Shown: in pieces, positions 53,381 to 60,710 of the stretch | Layout of the letters: every line of letters starts with the position of its first letter | How positions within the stretch are numbered: the stretch's first letter is position 1 | NCBI RefSeq assembly: GCF_042646205.1 | Contig: NZ_JBHRTF010000016.1 | Coordinates: forward strand, 85,486-149,485 | Length of the DNA stretch: 64,000 nt | DNA from: Cellvibrio fontiphilus_A | Lineage (GTDB): Bacteria > Pseudomonadota > Gammaproteobacteria > Pseudomonadales > Cellvibrionaceae | Direction of reading: 5' to 3' | Translations under genes and position numbers: made by a program | Notes under the pieces: generated by a model | Told to the model about the DNA's origin: nothing | Databases searched by the model: none | Seen by the model: only the letters and a program-made list of their open reading frames with translations

Positions 53381-54463
53381 CTACTTTTTGCGGTGGATGT
53401 TTTGGCCTGGAGTGAAGAGCAAGGCGCTCATCAATAGCAGGAGCAAACCGTTTGCTGAGCCGCCGCCGGAAGAAGAGCTTGCTTGTGCGGCGGTGCTACT
53501 ACTTGCAGCAGCAGTAATACTGCTGCTTGTCGCTATCGATGACGCTGCGGTGCTACTGGTCGATGAAGGCGCTGTGTTGCTGGTGGATGAACTCATTGAA
53601 CTGCTGCTTGGTTCCGGCAGGGTGGATGTGCGGTCGATTTTTTCCAGCATAATTTGCGCATAGCGTATGCCGAACTCACGCACTGACGCGGTGGAGAAGT
53701 GTGCACCATCGCCGGGAATATTGGGTAAACCAGCGGCAGATGCGACGAAGCTGTTGCTTAGCATGCCTGGCAATTTGTTAATTTCCGGGTTGTGCCAGTG
53801 ACAGCAGCCATTGTAGTCAGCGTAGAGTAATTCCCCCGCGATAAAGGGAACCTCACCTATGTTCAAATCCTCGCGCAAGTTGGTCACGATTTCTTTGACT
53901 TTGAATTTCCATTGTTGATCAGACGTATTGCTCTCCCCTTGATGGAATATGATGCCTTTTATCACACCGCGCTCTTGTGCTTTTTTGGCCATATCCAACA
54001 GCCAGGCGTAACCACTATTAAATTGCGCGGGAATATCGGCGTTGTTGCGGCCAATGGGTGCAGTTTTTTGATACAGCTCAATAGGCGTGCCAGACACAGC
54101 CGCCGGCACCAGTCCGATGGTGACACCGCTCGGCATACCATCCGCCATGGTCTTACCAAAGTAATCGCCCGGCCCCAAGCCGCTCCAGCAGCGGTTCAGT
54201 GGTGGTGATGCGGTGTACCAGTTGCCATAGGTCCGTCCCAAATTACTGCAATTTAAATTGGCCATGACTTTCACGCGGTCATTGGTAGTTCTGTCTTGCG
54301 CTTCTATAGGTGCTGCTCCCTCCATATTGGATTGGCCAAACAGCAGGTAAATATGGAAGTTTGGATCGGGTTCTGCCTTAACAAAAATAGCGATTGAATA
54401 CAGGGTTATCAGAGTTAAGCCTTTAATAATGTGTTTTCTAGAGCGGCGAAGTTTGATCGACAT
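53381..54463 (-). CDS. CE6-type carbohydrate acetylesterase with GlyGly-CTERM-like tail
   Basis: A 360-residue exported esterase of the SGNH-type CE6/SASA family. Signal peptide up to about residue 30. LLFGQSNMEG carries the nucleophile Ser45, HQGESNTS the Gln-Gly-Glu block (residues 174-178), and PGDGAHFS the Asp252/His255 dyad. CE6 enzymes remove acetyl groups from xylan or similar polymers. After the catalytic domain (to about 275) a serine-rich linker leads to SSSGGGSANG, a hydrophobic stretch of about twelve residues and a basic end (HRKK). This is the GlyGly-CTERM pattern cut by rhombosortase in some Cellvibrio-like bacteria. It is divergent from the VOC gene, with a 291-base gap. Confidence 0.88.
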   Translation of the reverse strand: MSIKLRRSRKHIIKGLTLITLYSIAIFVKAEPDPNFHIYLLFGQSNMEGAAPIEAQDRTTNDRVKVMANLNCSNLGRTYGNWYTASPPLNRCWSGLGPGDYFGKTMADGMPSGVTIGLVPAAVSGTPIELYQKTAPIGRNNADIPAQFNSGYAWLLDMAKKAQERGVIKGIIFHQGESNTSDQQWKFKVKEIVTNLREDLNIGEVPFIAGELLYADYNGCCHWHNPEINKLPGMLSNSFVASAAGLPNIPGDGAHFSTASVREFGIRYAQIMLEKIDRTSTLPEPSSSSMSSSTSNTAPSSTSSTAASSIATSSSITAAASSSTAAQASSSSGGGSANGLLLLLMSALLFTPGQNIHRKK

Positions 54464-54754
54464 AGAAAATATTCCGGAGCGTTCACAATGTTATTGATCG
54501 TTATTGATGACTACCCTCGTTAGTCTGGGTAGTGGGCGGAGCTTAAGTGGGCGGGTGTTGAGACGCTTGGCGGAATCACCGGAAGAGTTGCACTTTGTAA
54601 AAATTGATAGTTTTAATGCGGAAACTGCAGGTTAGTTGGTCAAGTTTTAGCGGTTGTTTACATTTATCCTCAATTACTGATGATGGCTGTCACTCTCGCC
54701 CGGGGGTTGATGGTGCTAAGTTGTCAGCTCACCCTCAATCACGGAGAGACACCC

Positions 54755-55180
54755 ATGAGCGATAAAGTCATCCCTAAAAACCCCAGCATTATTTCCCATG
54801 TGTCGGTCGGTACTAACGACTACGAAGGTGCACGCGCTTTTTACGATGCGGTGCTGCCCGCGTTGGACATCAACATTATTATGGAGCACCCCGGCGCTAC
54901 CGCTTACGGCCGGCTCTACCCCGAGTTCTGGGTGCAGCTCCCCCATGACGGCAAACCCGCCAGCGTGGGCAACGGTTTCCACATAGGTTTTATCGCCCAA
55001 AACAAAGAGCAGGTGCACAGCTTTTACGAAGCCGCCATAGCTGCAGGTGCTATTTGCGATGGCCCACCCGGCCCGCGCCCACTTTATGGCGAGCCTTATT
55101 ACGGCTGTTTTGTGCGCGATTTGGATGGCCACAAAATAGAAGCCGCTTTTTGGGATGAAGCCTTGGCTGCAACGCTTTAG
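54755..55180 (+). CDS. VOC (glyoxalase-like) family protein
   Basis: A 141-residue vicinal-oxygen-chelate protein: IISHVSVGTNDYEGARAFYDAVLPALDI begins the first beta-alpha-beta unit, and DPDGHKIE-like DLDGHKIEAAFWD ends the second. His in ISHVSVGTND and Glu in HKIEAAF are the usual metal positions. Many relatives act as small-molecule dioxygenases or resistance proteins; the substrate cannot be named. ATG at 54755 has GGAGAG nine bases upstream; the frame is open from 54680, but the extra residues do not match the family. It stands alone before gltX. Confidence 0.87.
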   Translation: MSDKVIPKNPSIISHVSVGTNDYEGARAFYDAVLPALDINIIMEHPGATAYGRLYPEFWVQLPHDGKPASVGNGFHIGFIAQNKEQVHSFYEAAIAAGAICDGPPGPRPLYGEPYYGCFVRDLDGHKIEAAFWDEALAATL

Positions 55181-55285
55181 GGTTAGGTAAGTGGGTGTCG
55201 GGCCGCCTCGTTATTTGCAGGCGGCTCGGCGTATAATGCGCGCCTTTTCCCATTTCCAATGATCGATTCGCAAAAAGGCCGTTTC

Positions 55286-56800
55286 ATGTCTGAAGTCCGC
55301 ACCCGTATTGCCCCATCGCCCACCGGCGATCCCCACGTAGGCACCGCTTATATCGCTTTGTTCAACCTGTGTTTTGCCCGTCAGCACGGCGGCAAATTCC
55401 TGTTGCGCATTGAAGATACCGACCAAACCCGCAGCACCCCCGAATCCGAACAGGCGATTCTGGACAGCCTGCGCTGGTTGGGTTTGGAATGGGACGAAGG
55501 CCCGGACGTAGGCGGCCCACACGGCCCTTATCGCCAAAGCGAGCGCATGGATATTTATGGCAAATACGCGATGGAGTTGGTCGAAAAAGGCCACGCGTTT
55601 TATTGCTTCGCCACCGCCGAAGAGCTGGACGATATGCGCCGCGAACAACAAGCGCGCGGTGAAACACCCAAGTACGATGGTCGCGGTTTGAAATTATCGC
55701 CCGCTGAAGTGCAGGCAAAGCTCGATGCAGGCGAGCCTTACGTGATCCGCATGAAAATCCCGGAAGAGGGCGTGTGTGAGATCGACGATATGCTGCGCGG
55801 TAAGATCGAGATCGAATGGTCGCAAGTGGATATGCAAGTGCTGCTCAAAGCCGACGGCATGCCCACCTATCACCTCGCCAACGTGGTGGATGACCACCTG
55901 ATGCAAATCACCCACGTGATTCGCGGTGAGGAGTGGATCAACTCCGCGCCCAAGCATTTGAAACTCTACGAATATTTCGGCTGGCAAGCGCCGGTGCTGT
56001 GCCACTTGCCGCTGCTGCGCAATCCGGATAAATCCAAACTCAGCAAACGCAAAAACCCCACCAGCATTCTCTATTACAAGCGCATGGGTTATCTGCCCGA
56101 GGCGATGCTCAACTACCTCGGCCGCATGGGCTGGTCAATGCCGGACGAGCGCGAGAAATTCACCCTCGCCGAAATGCAGGAACACTTCGACCTGCTGCGC
56201 GTGTCCCTCGGCGGCCCGATTTTCGACGTGGAAAAACTCAGCTGGTTAAACAGTCTGTGGATTCGCGAAAACTTCACCCTGGAACAACTCGCGCAGCGCC
56301 TGCACGACTGGGCACTGAATAAAGACATGCTGTTACAAGCGCTGCCTTACGCCCAATCGCGCATGACCACCCTGAGCGACTTTGCACCGCTTGCCGGTTT
56401 CCTCGTCAGCGGCATGATGCCTGTCACCGAAGCGAGTTTTGCAGCCAACAAGCTTGATATCGAAAAACAAAAGGAATACCTGCAATTCGCCCTCTGGCGT
56501 TTGGAAGCCCTGCGCACCTGGGAACGCGATAGCCTGTTTGCCGAACTCAAACTGCTCGCCGATCAAATGGGCATCAAAGTCAAAGACGCCATGGCCCCGA
56601 TATTTGTCGCCATCGCCGGCACCACCGCCAGCTTCCCGGTAGTGGACTCCATGCAAATCATCGGCCCCGACATGAGTCGCGCCCGTTTGCGCCACGCCAT
56701 CAATGCCTTGGGTGGCTTTGGTAAAAACAAACAAAAAGACTTGGAGAAAATCTTCGACAAGTTAGGCACAGCGCCAGAGGAGCCAGCGGTTAATAGTTAA
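55286..56800 (+). CDS. gltX: Glutamyl-tRNA synthetase
   Basis: Class Ib synthetase charging tRNA-Glu. The 504 residues begin VRTRIAPSPTGDPHVGTAYIALFN (HIGH motif variant HVGT), with YRQSERMDIYGKYA, HVIRGEEWINSAPKHL, and the KMSKS-type motif in DKSKLSKRKNPTSI. The anticodon-binding C-terminal domain covers about residues 335-500. ATG at 55286 fits the family start, with AAAAAGG about eight bases upstream; an ATG at 55259 is in frame but not expected. Gene and tRNA-Ala are separated by 111 bases containing the tRNA promoter. Confidence 0.97.
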   Translation: MSEVRTRIAPSPTGDPHVGTAYIALFNLCFARQHGGKFLLRIEDTDQTRSTPESEQAILDSLRWLGLEWDEGPDVGGPHGPYRQSERMDIYGKYAMELVEKGHAFYCFATAEELDDMRREQQARGETPKYDGRGLKLSPAEVQAKLDAGEPYVIRMKIPEEGVCEIDDMLRGKIEIEWSQVDMQVLLKADGMPTYHLANVVDDHLMQITHVIRGEEWINSAPKHLKLYEYFGWQAPVLCHLPLLRNPDKSKLSKRKNPTSILYYKRMGYLPEAMLNYLGRMGWSMPDEREKFTLAEMQEHFDLLRVSLGGPIFDVEKLSWLNSLWIRENFTLEQLAQRLHDWALNKDMLLQALPYAQSRMTTLSDFAPLAGFLVSGMMPVTEASFAANKLDIEKQKEYLQFALWRLEALRTWERDSLFAELKLLADQMGIKVKDAMAPIFVAIAGTTASFPVVDSMQIIGPDMSRARLRHAINALGGFGKNKQKDLEKIFDKLGTAPEEPAVNS

Positions 56801-56849
56801 CCGCTTGATTTCCCAATAAAAAACCGGAACGCAAGCGCAAAACTTTTGC

Positions 56850-56878
56850 TTGACACTCCGCAGGCCGCTGCATAAAAT
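56850..56878 (+). promoter_or_regulatory. Promoter of tRNA-Ala
   Basis: TTGACA (56850-56855), 17 bases, TAAAAT (56873-56878), then GCGCGCC, a GC-rich discriminator as at stable-RNA promoters. The tRNA begins 33 bases later. Confidence 0.85.
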
Positions 56879-56911
56879 GCGCGCCACTCAGAGACAGGAT
56901 GTCAATGATCT

Positions 56912-56987
56912 GGGGCTATAGCTCAGCTGGGAGAGCGCAACACTGGCAGTGTTGAGGTCAGCGGTTCGATCCCGCTTAGCTCCACCA
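56912..56987 (+). tRNA. tRNA-Ala (GGC anticodon)
   Basis: A 76-base tRNA with encoded CCA. Acceptor arms GGGGCTA (56912-56918) and TAGCTCC (56977-56983) pair with one G-T. The D arm GCTC-AGCTGGGA-GAGC, anticodon arm CAACA-CTGGCAG-TGTTG (anticodon GGC) and T arm AGCGG-TTCGATC-CCGCT are all present. It is the last standard gene before the AT-rich island, and tRNA 3' ends are common prophage attachment sites. Confidence 0.96.
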
Positions 56988-57013
56988 AAACATACGTTGT
57001 AAATCAACGACTT

Positions 57014-57041
57014 AAAAACCCGCTCAAGAGCGGGTTTTTTT
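57014..57041 (+). terminator. Terminator after tRNA-Ala
   Basis: Stem AAAAACCCGCTC (57014-57025), AA, GAGCGGGTTTTTT, 27 bases after the tRNA. It marks the end of the conserved chromosome before the island. Confidence 0.92.
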
Positions 57042-57052
57042 ATGTCTGCAAT

Positions 57053-57187
57053 TTAAGTCCAAATACGTAAACGCATGTAATGCTCATTATTCTCTCGTTT
57101 TCCCATAATACCATCTTGTAATTCTTGACTCTCAAGCCGCAGTCTAAGTGTTTGATTTCCAGTTGGGCTGGTAATGTGCTTATTCAT
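57053..57187 (-). CDS. Possible 44-residue protein of unknown function
   Basis: An open frame of 44 residues with ATG (57187-57185), beginning MNKHITSPTGNQTLRL and ending MRLRIWT, with many charged residues and no hydrophobic segment. It has no clear ribosome-binding site. It could be a real small protein of the island, the tail of a lost prophage gene, or chance. I do not recognise it. Confidence 0.2.
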   Translation of the reverse strand: MNKHITSPTGNQTLRLRLESQELQDGIMGKRENNEHYMRLRIWT

Positions 57188-57288
57188 AAAATGTAATAAG
57201 ACATATGAGCTAAAAATTAAGCAGATTGGTGTTGTGATGTATCAAGTAGATGCTTCTTCCTTTCAAGTTATTTAGTATTAAGGATTAG

Positions 57289-57417
57289 ATGGCACGAATT
57301 AAGGTATTTACGTGTTTATGGTTGAGAGAGCAGTTGCCTGATCAGATTGATGATTTATTTCATCTCAATGGCCCCTCTTCCTGTAAAAAGATAGTGAATA
57401 TTTGGTGTATGGGATGA
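57289..57417 (+). CDS. Possible 42-residue protein upstream of the ATPase
   Basis: ATG at 57289 follows AGGA by four bases, and the frame runs 42 residues (MARIKVFTCLWLREQLPD at the start, CKKIVNIWCMG at the end) to TGA at 57415-57417. It ends 25 bases before the ATPase start, same strand, so it could be a small first gene of the island operon or a leader peptide. It has three cysteines. No known family is recognised, and its length is close to chance for AT-rich DNA. Confidence 0.28.
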   Translation: MARIKVFTCLWLREQLPDQIDDLFHLNGPSSCKKIVNIWCMG

Positions 57418-57442
57418 ATTCTAATAAAAAAGAGAAGGGCAA

Positions 57443-59122
57443 ATGAATAAGACACAGCTTCAAAAAATATTTATAGAAAACTTTAGGGCTTTGAATGGCG
57501 TAGAGATTGAGTTCGCTGATCATATCACTGTTATTTGTGGGAAAAATGGTACATCTAAATCATCTATCCTTGGAATAGCTGCGCAGATTTTTAGTTTTGA
57601 AAAAGATTATGTGAAAAATGAACAAATATCATTTCAGCAAATAAGTGGTGCAGGATTTAAATCTCAGTATAGAGACCACTTTAGAATGTCTGATGCTTTT
57701 GATTTGCCGGGATCAATGAAAGTCGATATTGAACTGAACGATGGATATACCAGACGAGCAGCAACTGGTAAGCTCGAACTTATGAGGCGTGGTGAGTCTC
57801 CCCGACCTGTTGTGCGTAACAATAGCACTGCGACAGGTAATACCAGCAGAAATTTTACCCATCCTGTGATTTATCTGAGTTTAAAGCGTCTTTTTCCAAT
57901 AGCAGATAGAGAATATAACGTTATTAACTTCGATTACTTGCGCGAGCACGAGCAGGAATTTATTGATTTAACAAATGAGTTGCTTAATAGAGATTCTGCT
58001 CGTGCAACAGGAACAGGAGGGACGATAAGTTCAGCTGTGGCTCACGGCGATAATTATGATCAGGAGTCAGTTTCTGCTGGTGAGGATAACGCCGGACAGA
58101 TTGTCTTAGCGATAATGTCATTTCGCAAATTGAAAGAGGAATATAGTGATTATAAAGGCGGCTTGCTGCTGATAGATGAGGCAGATGCTAGCTTGTTTCC
58201 GACTGCACAGATAAATCTTTTAAAAATACTTGAAAGAGAGTGCAGGGATCTAGATCTTCAAGTTGTAATGACATCTCATTCGCCCACTCTAATTGAGTAT
58301 GCATTCGAGCAAAGTCAAAAATTTAGGAAAAGGTATAAGACGATTTATTTGAGCAATACTTACGGTACTGTTCAAGTTATGCAGGATATGTCTTGGATGC
58401 AAATAAATGCAGATATTCACACTCGAACTATTGCCTTGAGTCCAGATGTGTCGCTACCAAAGATCAATATTTATTTTGAGGATAATGAAGGGTTTGATCT
58501 TTTTAAAGCCATATTATTTAGACAGCCCATTAATAAATTTATTAATCCTCTGAAAGAAATAACGCTAGGCTGTTCAAATTATATTAACTTAATTCAAAAA
58601 AGAGTTGCCGAGTTTTCACAAAAGAGTCTGATTTGCTTGGATGCTGATGTTAGAGATGCCCAAAGATACGAAACAGTAATTCTTCTGCCTGGGCATTTGC
58701 CACCAGATCAGCTTATTTTTGAATATTTGTATAATCTTCCTGCTGATCATTCTTTCTGGAGAAATCCGCAACAATTTACTCGACAAGTTTTCACTAATGC
58801 AGCTAGTGAGTTGATAAGTACGCTATCTATTCGTGGTGCTAGTGTGAACATAGAAGAGCGGATTACCACATATCAAGCTAATCAGAATCAGGCTGCGGCT
58901 AAAAAGCCTCGTGAGATGTTTAAACGCTTCTATAAAGAGGAAACAATTAGAGCTTTTATCGAGTCTAAGCAGCCATGGAATAGTTGGATATCAGATAATC
59001 GTGAAAGTTGTGATCAGTTTTTATCAAGCTTGTTAGTCAAATTGCGTAAAGTTATGAAGAGTGGACATTCGGTGGATGAAGCAAAGTTGGTTTCGTTGAG
59101 AGTTCAATTGAGGGGGCGATAA
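57443..59122 (+). CDS. OLD-like AAA ATPase with TOPRIM-like nuclease region (putative defence protein)
   Basis: A 559-residue protein. N-terminal ABC/SMC-type ATPase: IFIENFRALNGVEIEF, Walker A GKNGTSKSS (33-41), a signature-like SVSAGEDNAGQIVL (209-222), Walker B LLLIDEADAS (241-250) and the H-loop MTSHSPT (276-282). From about residue 340 a TOPRIM-like fold follows: INIYFEDNEGFDLFKAIL (Glu346) and SLICLDADVRD (Asp400, Asp402), then a C-terminal helical region. This is the order of OLD-family nucleases such as phage P2 Old and GajA of the Gabija system. The start has GAGAAGGG at the right distance. It is cotranscribed with the methyltransferase (one base between stop and start). Base use is AT-rich. 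The putative role is DNA defence; the substrate is unknown. Confidence 0.82.
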   Translation: MNKTQLQKIFIENFRALNGVEIEFADHITVICGKNGTSKSSILGIAAQIFSFEKDYVKNEQISFQQISGAGFKSQYRDHFRMSDAFDLPGSMKVDIELNDGYTRRAATGKLELMRRGESPRPVVRNNSTATGNTSRNFTHPVIYLSLKRLFPIADREYNVINFDYLREHEQEFIDLTNELLNRDSARATGTGGTISSAVAHGDNYDQESVSAGEDNAGQIVLAIMSFRKLKEEYSDYKGGLLLIDEADASLFPTAQINLLKILERECRDLDLQVVMTSHSPTLIEYAFEQSQKFRKRYKTIYLSNTYGTVQVMQDMSWMQINADIHTRTIALSPDVSLPKINIYFEDNEGFDLFKAILFRQPINKFINPLKEITLGCSNYINLIQKRVAEFSQKSLICLDADVRDAQRYETVILLPGHLPPDQLIFEYLYNLPADHSFWRNPQQFTRQVFTNAASELISTLSIRGASVNIEERITTYQANQNQAAAKKPREMFKRFYKEETIRAFIESKQPWNSWISDNRESCDQFLSSLLVKLRKVMKSGHSVDEAKLVSLRVQLRGR

Positions 59123-59123
59123 C

Positions 59124-59993
59124 ATGTTTTCAAATAGATTGTATAGCCCCTTGCGTTATCCTGGAGGGAAAGCCTCTTTCGCGCCTTTTATTGCTGGTGT
59201 TATGGAGGCAAATGGGTTAAGCAAAGGACACTATCTTGAGCCTTACGCTGGCGGTGCTGGGGTTGCGCTTGAATTGCTTTTTCATGGACACGCAGCTCAT
59301 ATTCATATAAATGATATAGATCCCGCTGTGCATGCGTTTTGGGTATCTGTTGTCAGTCATTCGGAAGAGCTTTTAGAGCTGCTAAATGCTACCCCTATAA
59401 ATATGGATGAGTGGTTCAAATGGCGTTGTGTGCTGCGTGAAGAAATTTCAGCCACTATTGTTGAAAAAGGTTTCGCGGCCTTATTTATGAATAGAACAAA
59501 TCGTTCCGGAATTTTAAAAGCTGGTGTTATCGGCGGAAAGAGTCAGGCTGGTGTATATAAGTTGAACGCAAGATTTGATAAAGATAAGATTTCAGAGAGA
59601 ATCTTAAAAATAGCAGAGAGAGCTGAAAACATAACGGTATATTGTGAGGATTCTTTAGAGCTACTTAGGCGTTGCGAGGAATTTTTGCCTGACCGTTCTC
59701 TGATTTATCTTGATCCACCATATTATGTTAAAGGCAAAGGATTGTATCGTAACTATTATAAGCACGACGATCATTTGATGATTGCAGAAACCCTTAAAAA
59801 CTATAAATTTCCGTGGGTTGTATCTTATGATAATGCTGAAGAAATTTGTGAAATGTATCAATTAAGTAAATCGTTGACCTACGGATTGAATTACACCGCG
59901 CAACGTCGATATGTTGGCAATGAAATTATGTTCTTTAGTCATAACTTAATTGTGCCAAACATGAAAATTCCGCAGACAAAATTGGTTAGTTGA
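59124..59993 (+). CDS. D12-class DNA adenine N6-methyltransferase
   Basis: A 289-residue Dam-like methyltransferase: SPLRYPGGKASFAPFI (residues 8-23), the SAM-binding motif LEPYAGGAGVALEL (38-51), DIDPAV (64-69), FMNRTNRSGI (121-130) and the catalytic DPPYY (197-201). It methylates adenine in a short DNA sequence; the target cannot be read by eye. It starts one base after the ATPase stop, so the two proteins are made together. Chromosomal dam is normally alone or next to aroB, so this is not the housekeeping copy. Pairing with an OLD-like protein suggests self/non-self marking. Base use is AT-rich. Confidence 0.92.
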   Translation: MFSNRLYSPLRYPGGKASFAPFIAGVMEANGLSKGHYLEPYAGGAGVALELLFHGHAAHIHINDIDPAVHAFWVSVVSHSEELLELLNATPINMDEWFKWRCVLREEISATIVEKGFAALFMNRTNRSGILKAGVIGGKSQAGVYKLNARFDKDKISERILKIAERAENITVYCEDSLELLRRCEEFLPDRSLIYLDPPYYVKGKGLYRNYYKHDDHLMIAETLKNYKFPWVVSYDNAEEICEMYQLSKSLTYGLNYTAQRRYVGNEIMFFSHNLIVPNMKIPQTKLVS

Positions 59994-60047
59994 GTAAATA
60001 CAATTTAATGAATTTAAAGCTTCCTCTTAATTATTAATTGCGTACTG

Positions 60048-60440
60048 TTATTGACAGAACTCCAAGGGTGGCGCGTTCGCGCCACTTAAAGCTAAACCCA
60101 TCCCGAAATCATTTTTCTTAGTTGATAAATCCACTGGGCGAACAATCCATTTGCGGATGTGGGTTTTAATCGTTTCAATTCCCTGAAAGCAAAGCCCGAT
60201 TAATTTCTTGATGGCTTCGCCATATTTGTTTGGTGTTTCCTTGGCAACATGTAAAGCGCTCAAAGGTTGGTTTTTGAGTGGAACGCAGGCGCCGCCAGAC
60301 AACTCAACGAAGGTTTTAAAGTCGCCTTTATCGCAGGCATCGATAATTGCTTTTAGTTGCTTGCTGCCAATGCGCTCCATCCAGTACAGGCTTATACCCA
60401 GCGGGGCACGAGGTTGATATTCCGTTGCTGATCAGTGAAA
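60048..60440 (-). pseudogene. Remnant of a P2-type phage replication protein A, C-terminal end
   Basis: On the minus strand, a 110-residue frame from an internal ATG at 60380, plus some upstream codons to about 60440, has no full gene: a stop (TGA) lies before it. LYWMERIGSKQLKAIIDACDKG, then ELSGGACVPLKNQPLSALHV, NKYGEAIKKLIGLCF and TIKTHIRKWIV resemble the C-terminus of P2-like gpA replication endonucleases, in which a similar GDF...GG...YG...T...W pattern occurs. The tyrosine active site is missing. The remnant converges with the ATPase-methyltransferase pair and supports a lost P2-like prophage. The family call is from memory of the pattern and is moderately sure. Confidence 0.5.
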
Positions 60441-60710
60441 AACAACGGGAATGGGATGATCTCCAATCCTTACAGTTCGGCAATACTGCTGATGCAAATA
60501 GTTTGAATGACTACTCCGGGTTTGCAGCGCAAGCTGGTGGTGGATTCACGCAGTTTACTTGCACAAGGTGAGATTGATTTATTGGGAGTGGGTGATATAA
60601 CAAAATGCGATTTCATTCTTGGTAAAGAATGATTGGGCGGGCCGTTTAATGTCAGGATAAAATAGGTTTCAATTGCTACTTATTGGATGGCGTTTTGGGC
60701 ACTTATAATA
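60441..60710. other. Unassigned region before the AraC-type gene
   Basis: The region after the remnant has a plus-strand frame that is open from before 60400 to the stop at 60569-60571 (LLISEKQREWDDLQSLQFGN among its residues), but it has no convincing start and no family I recognise; it may be another prophage scrap. The last 115 bases probably hold the promoter of the regulator gene. Confidence 0.4.

Larger units (their letters stand above)
57042..57442. other. AT-rich start of the island, no firm gene
   Basis: This 401-base stretch changes abruptly in base use from the GC-balanced gltX side. It holds two unsupported short frames, noted as separate entries (57053-57187 minus and 57289-57417 plus), and a GAGAAGGG ribosome-binding site before the ATPase. 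I see no integrase, no second copy of the tRNA end and no clear promoter. Confidence 0.5.

Noticed and set aside
59124..59993. Treating the methyltransferase as the housekeeping Dam
   Set aside because: It is in an AT-rich island, joined to an OLD-like gene, and not in a housekeeping context. Its target sequence is unknown.
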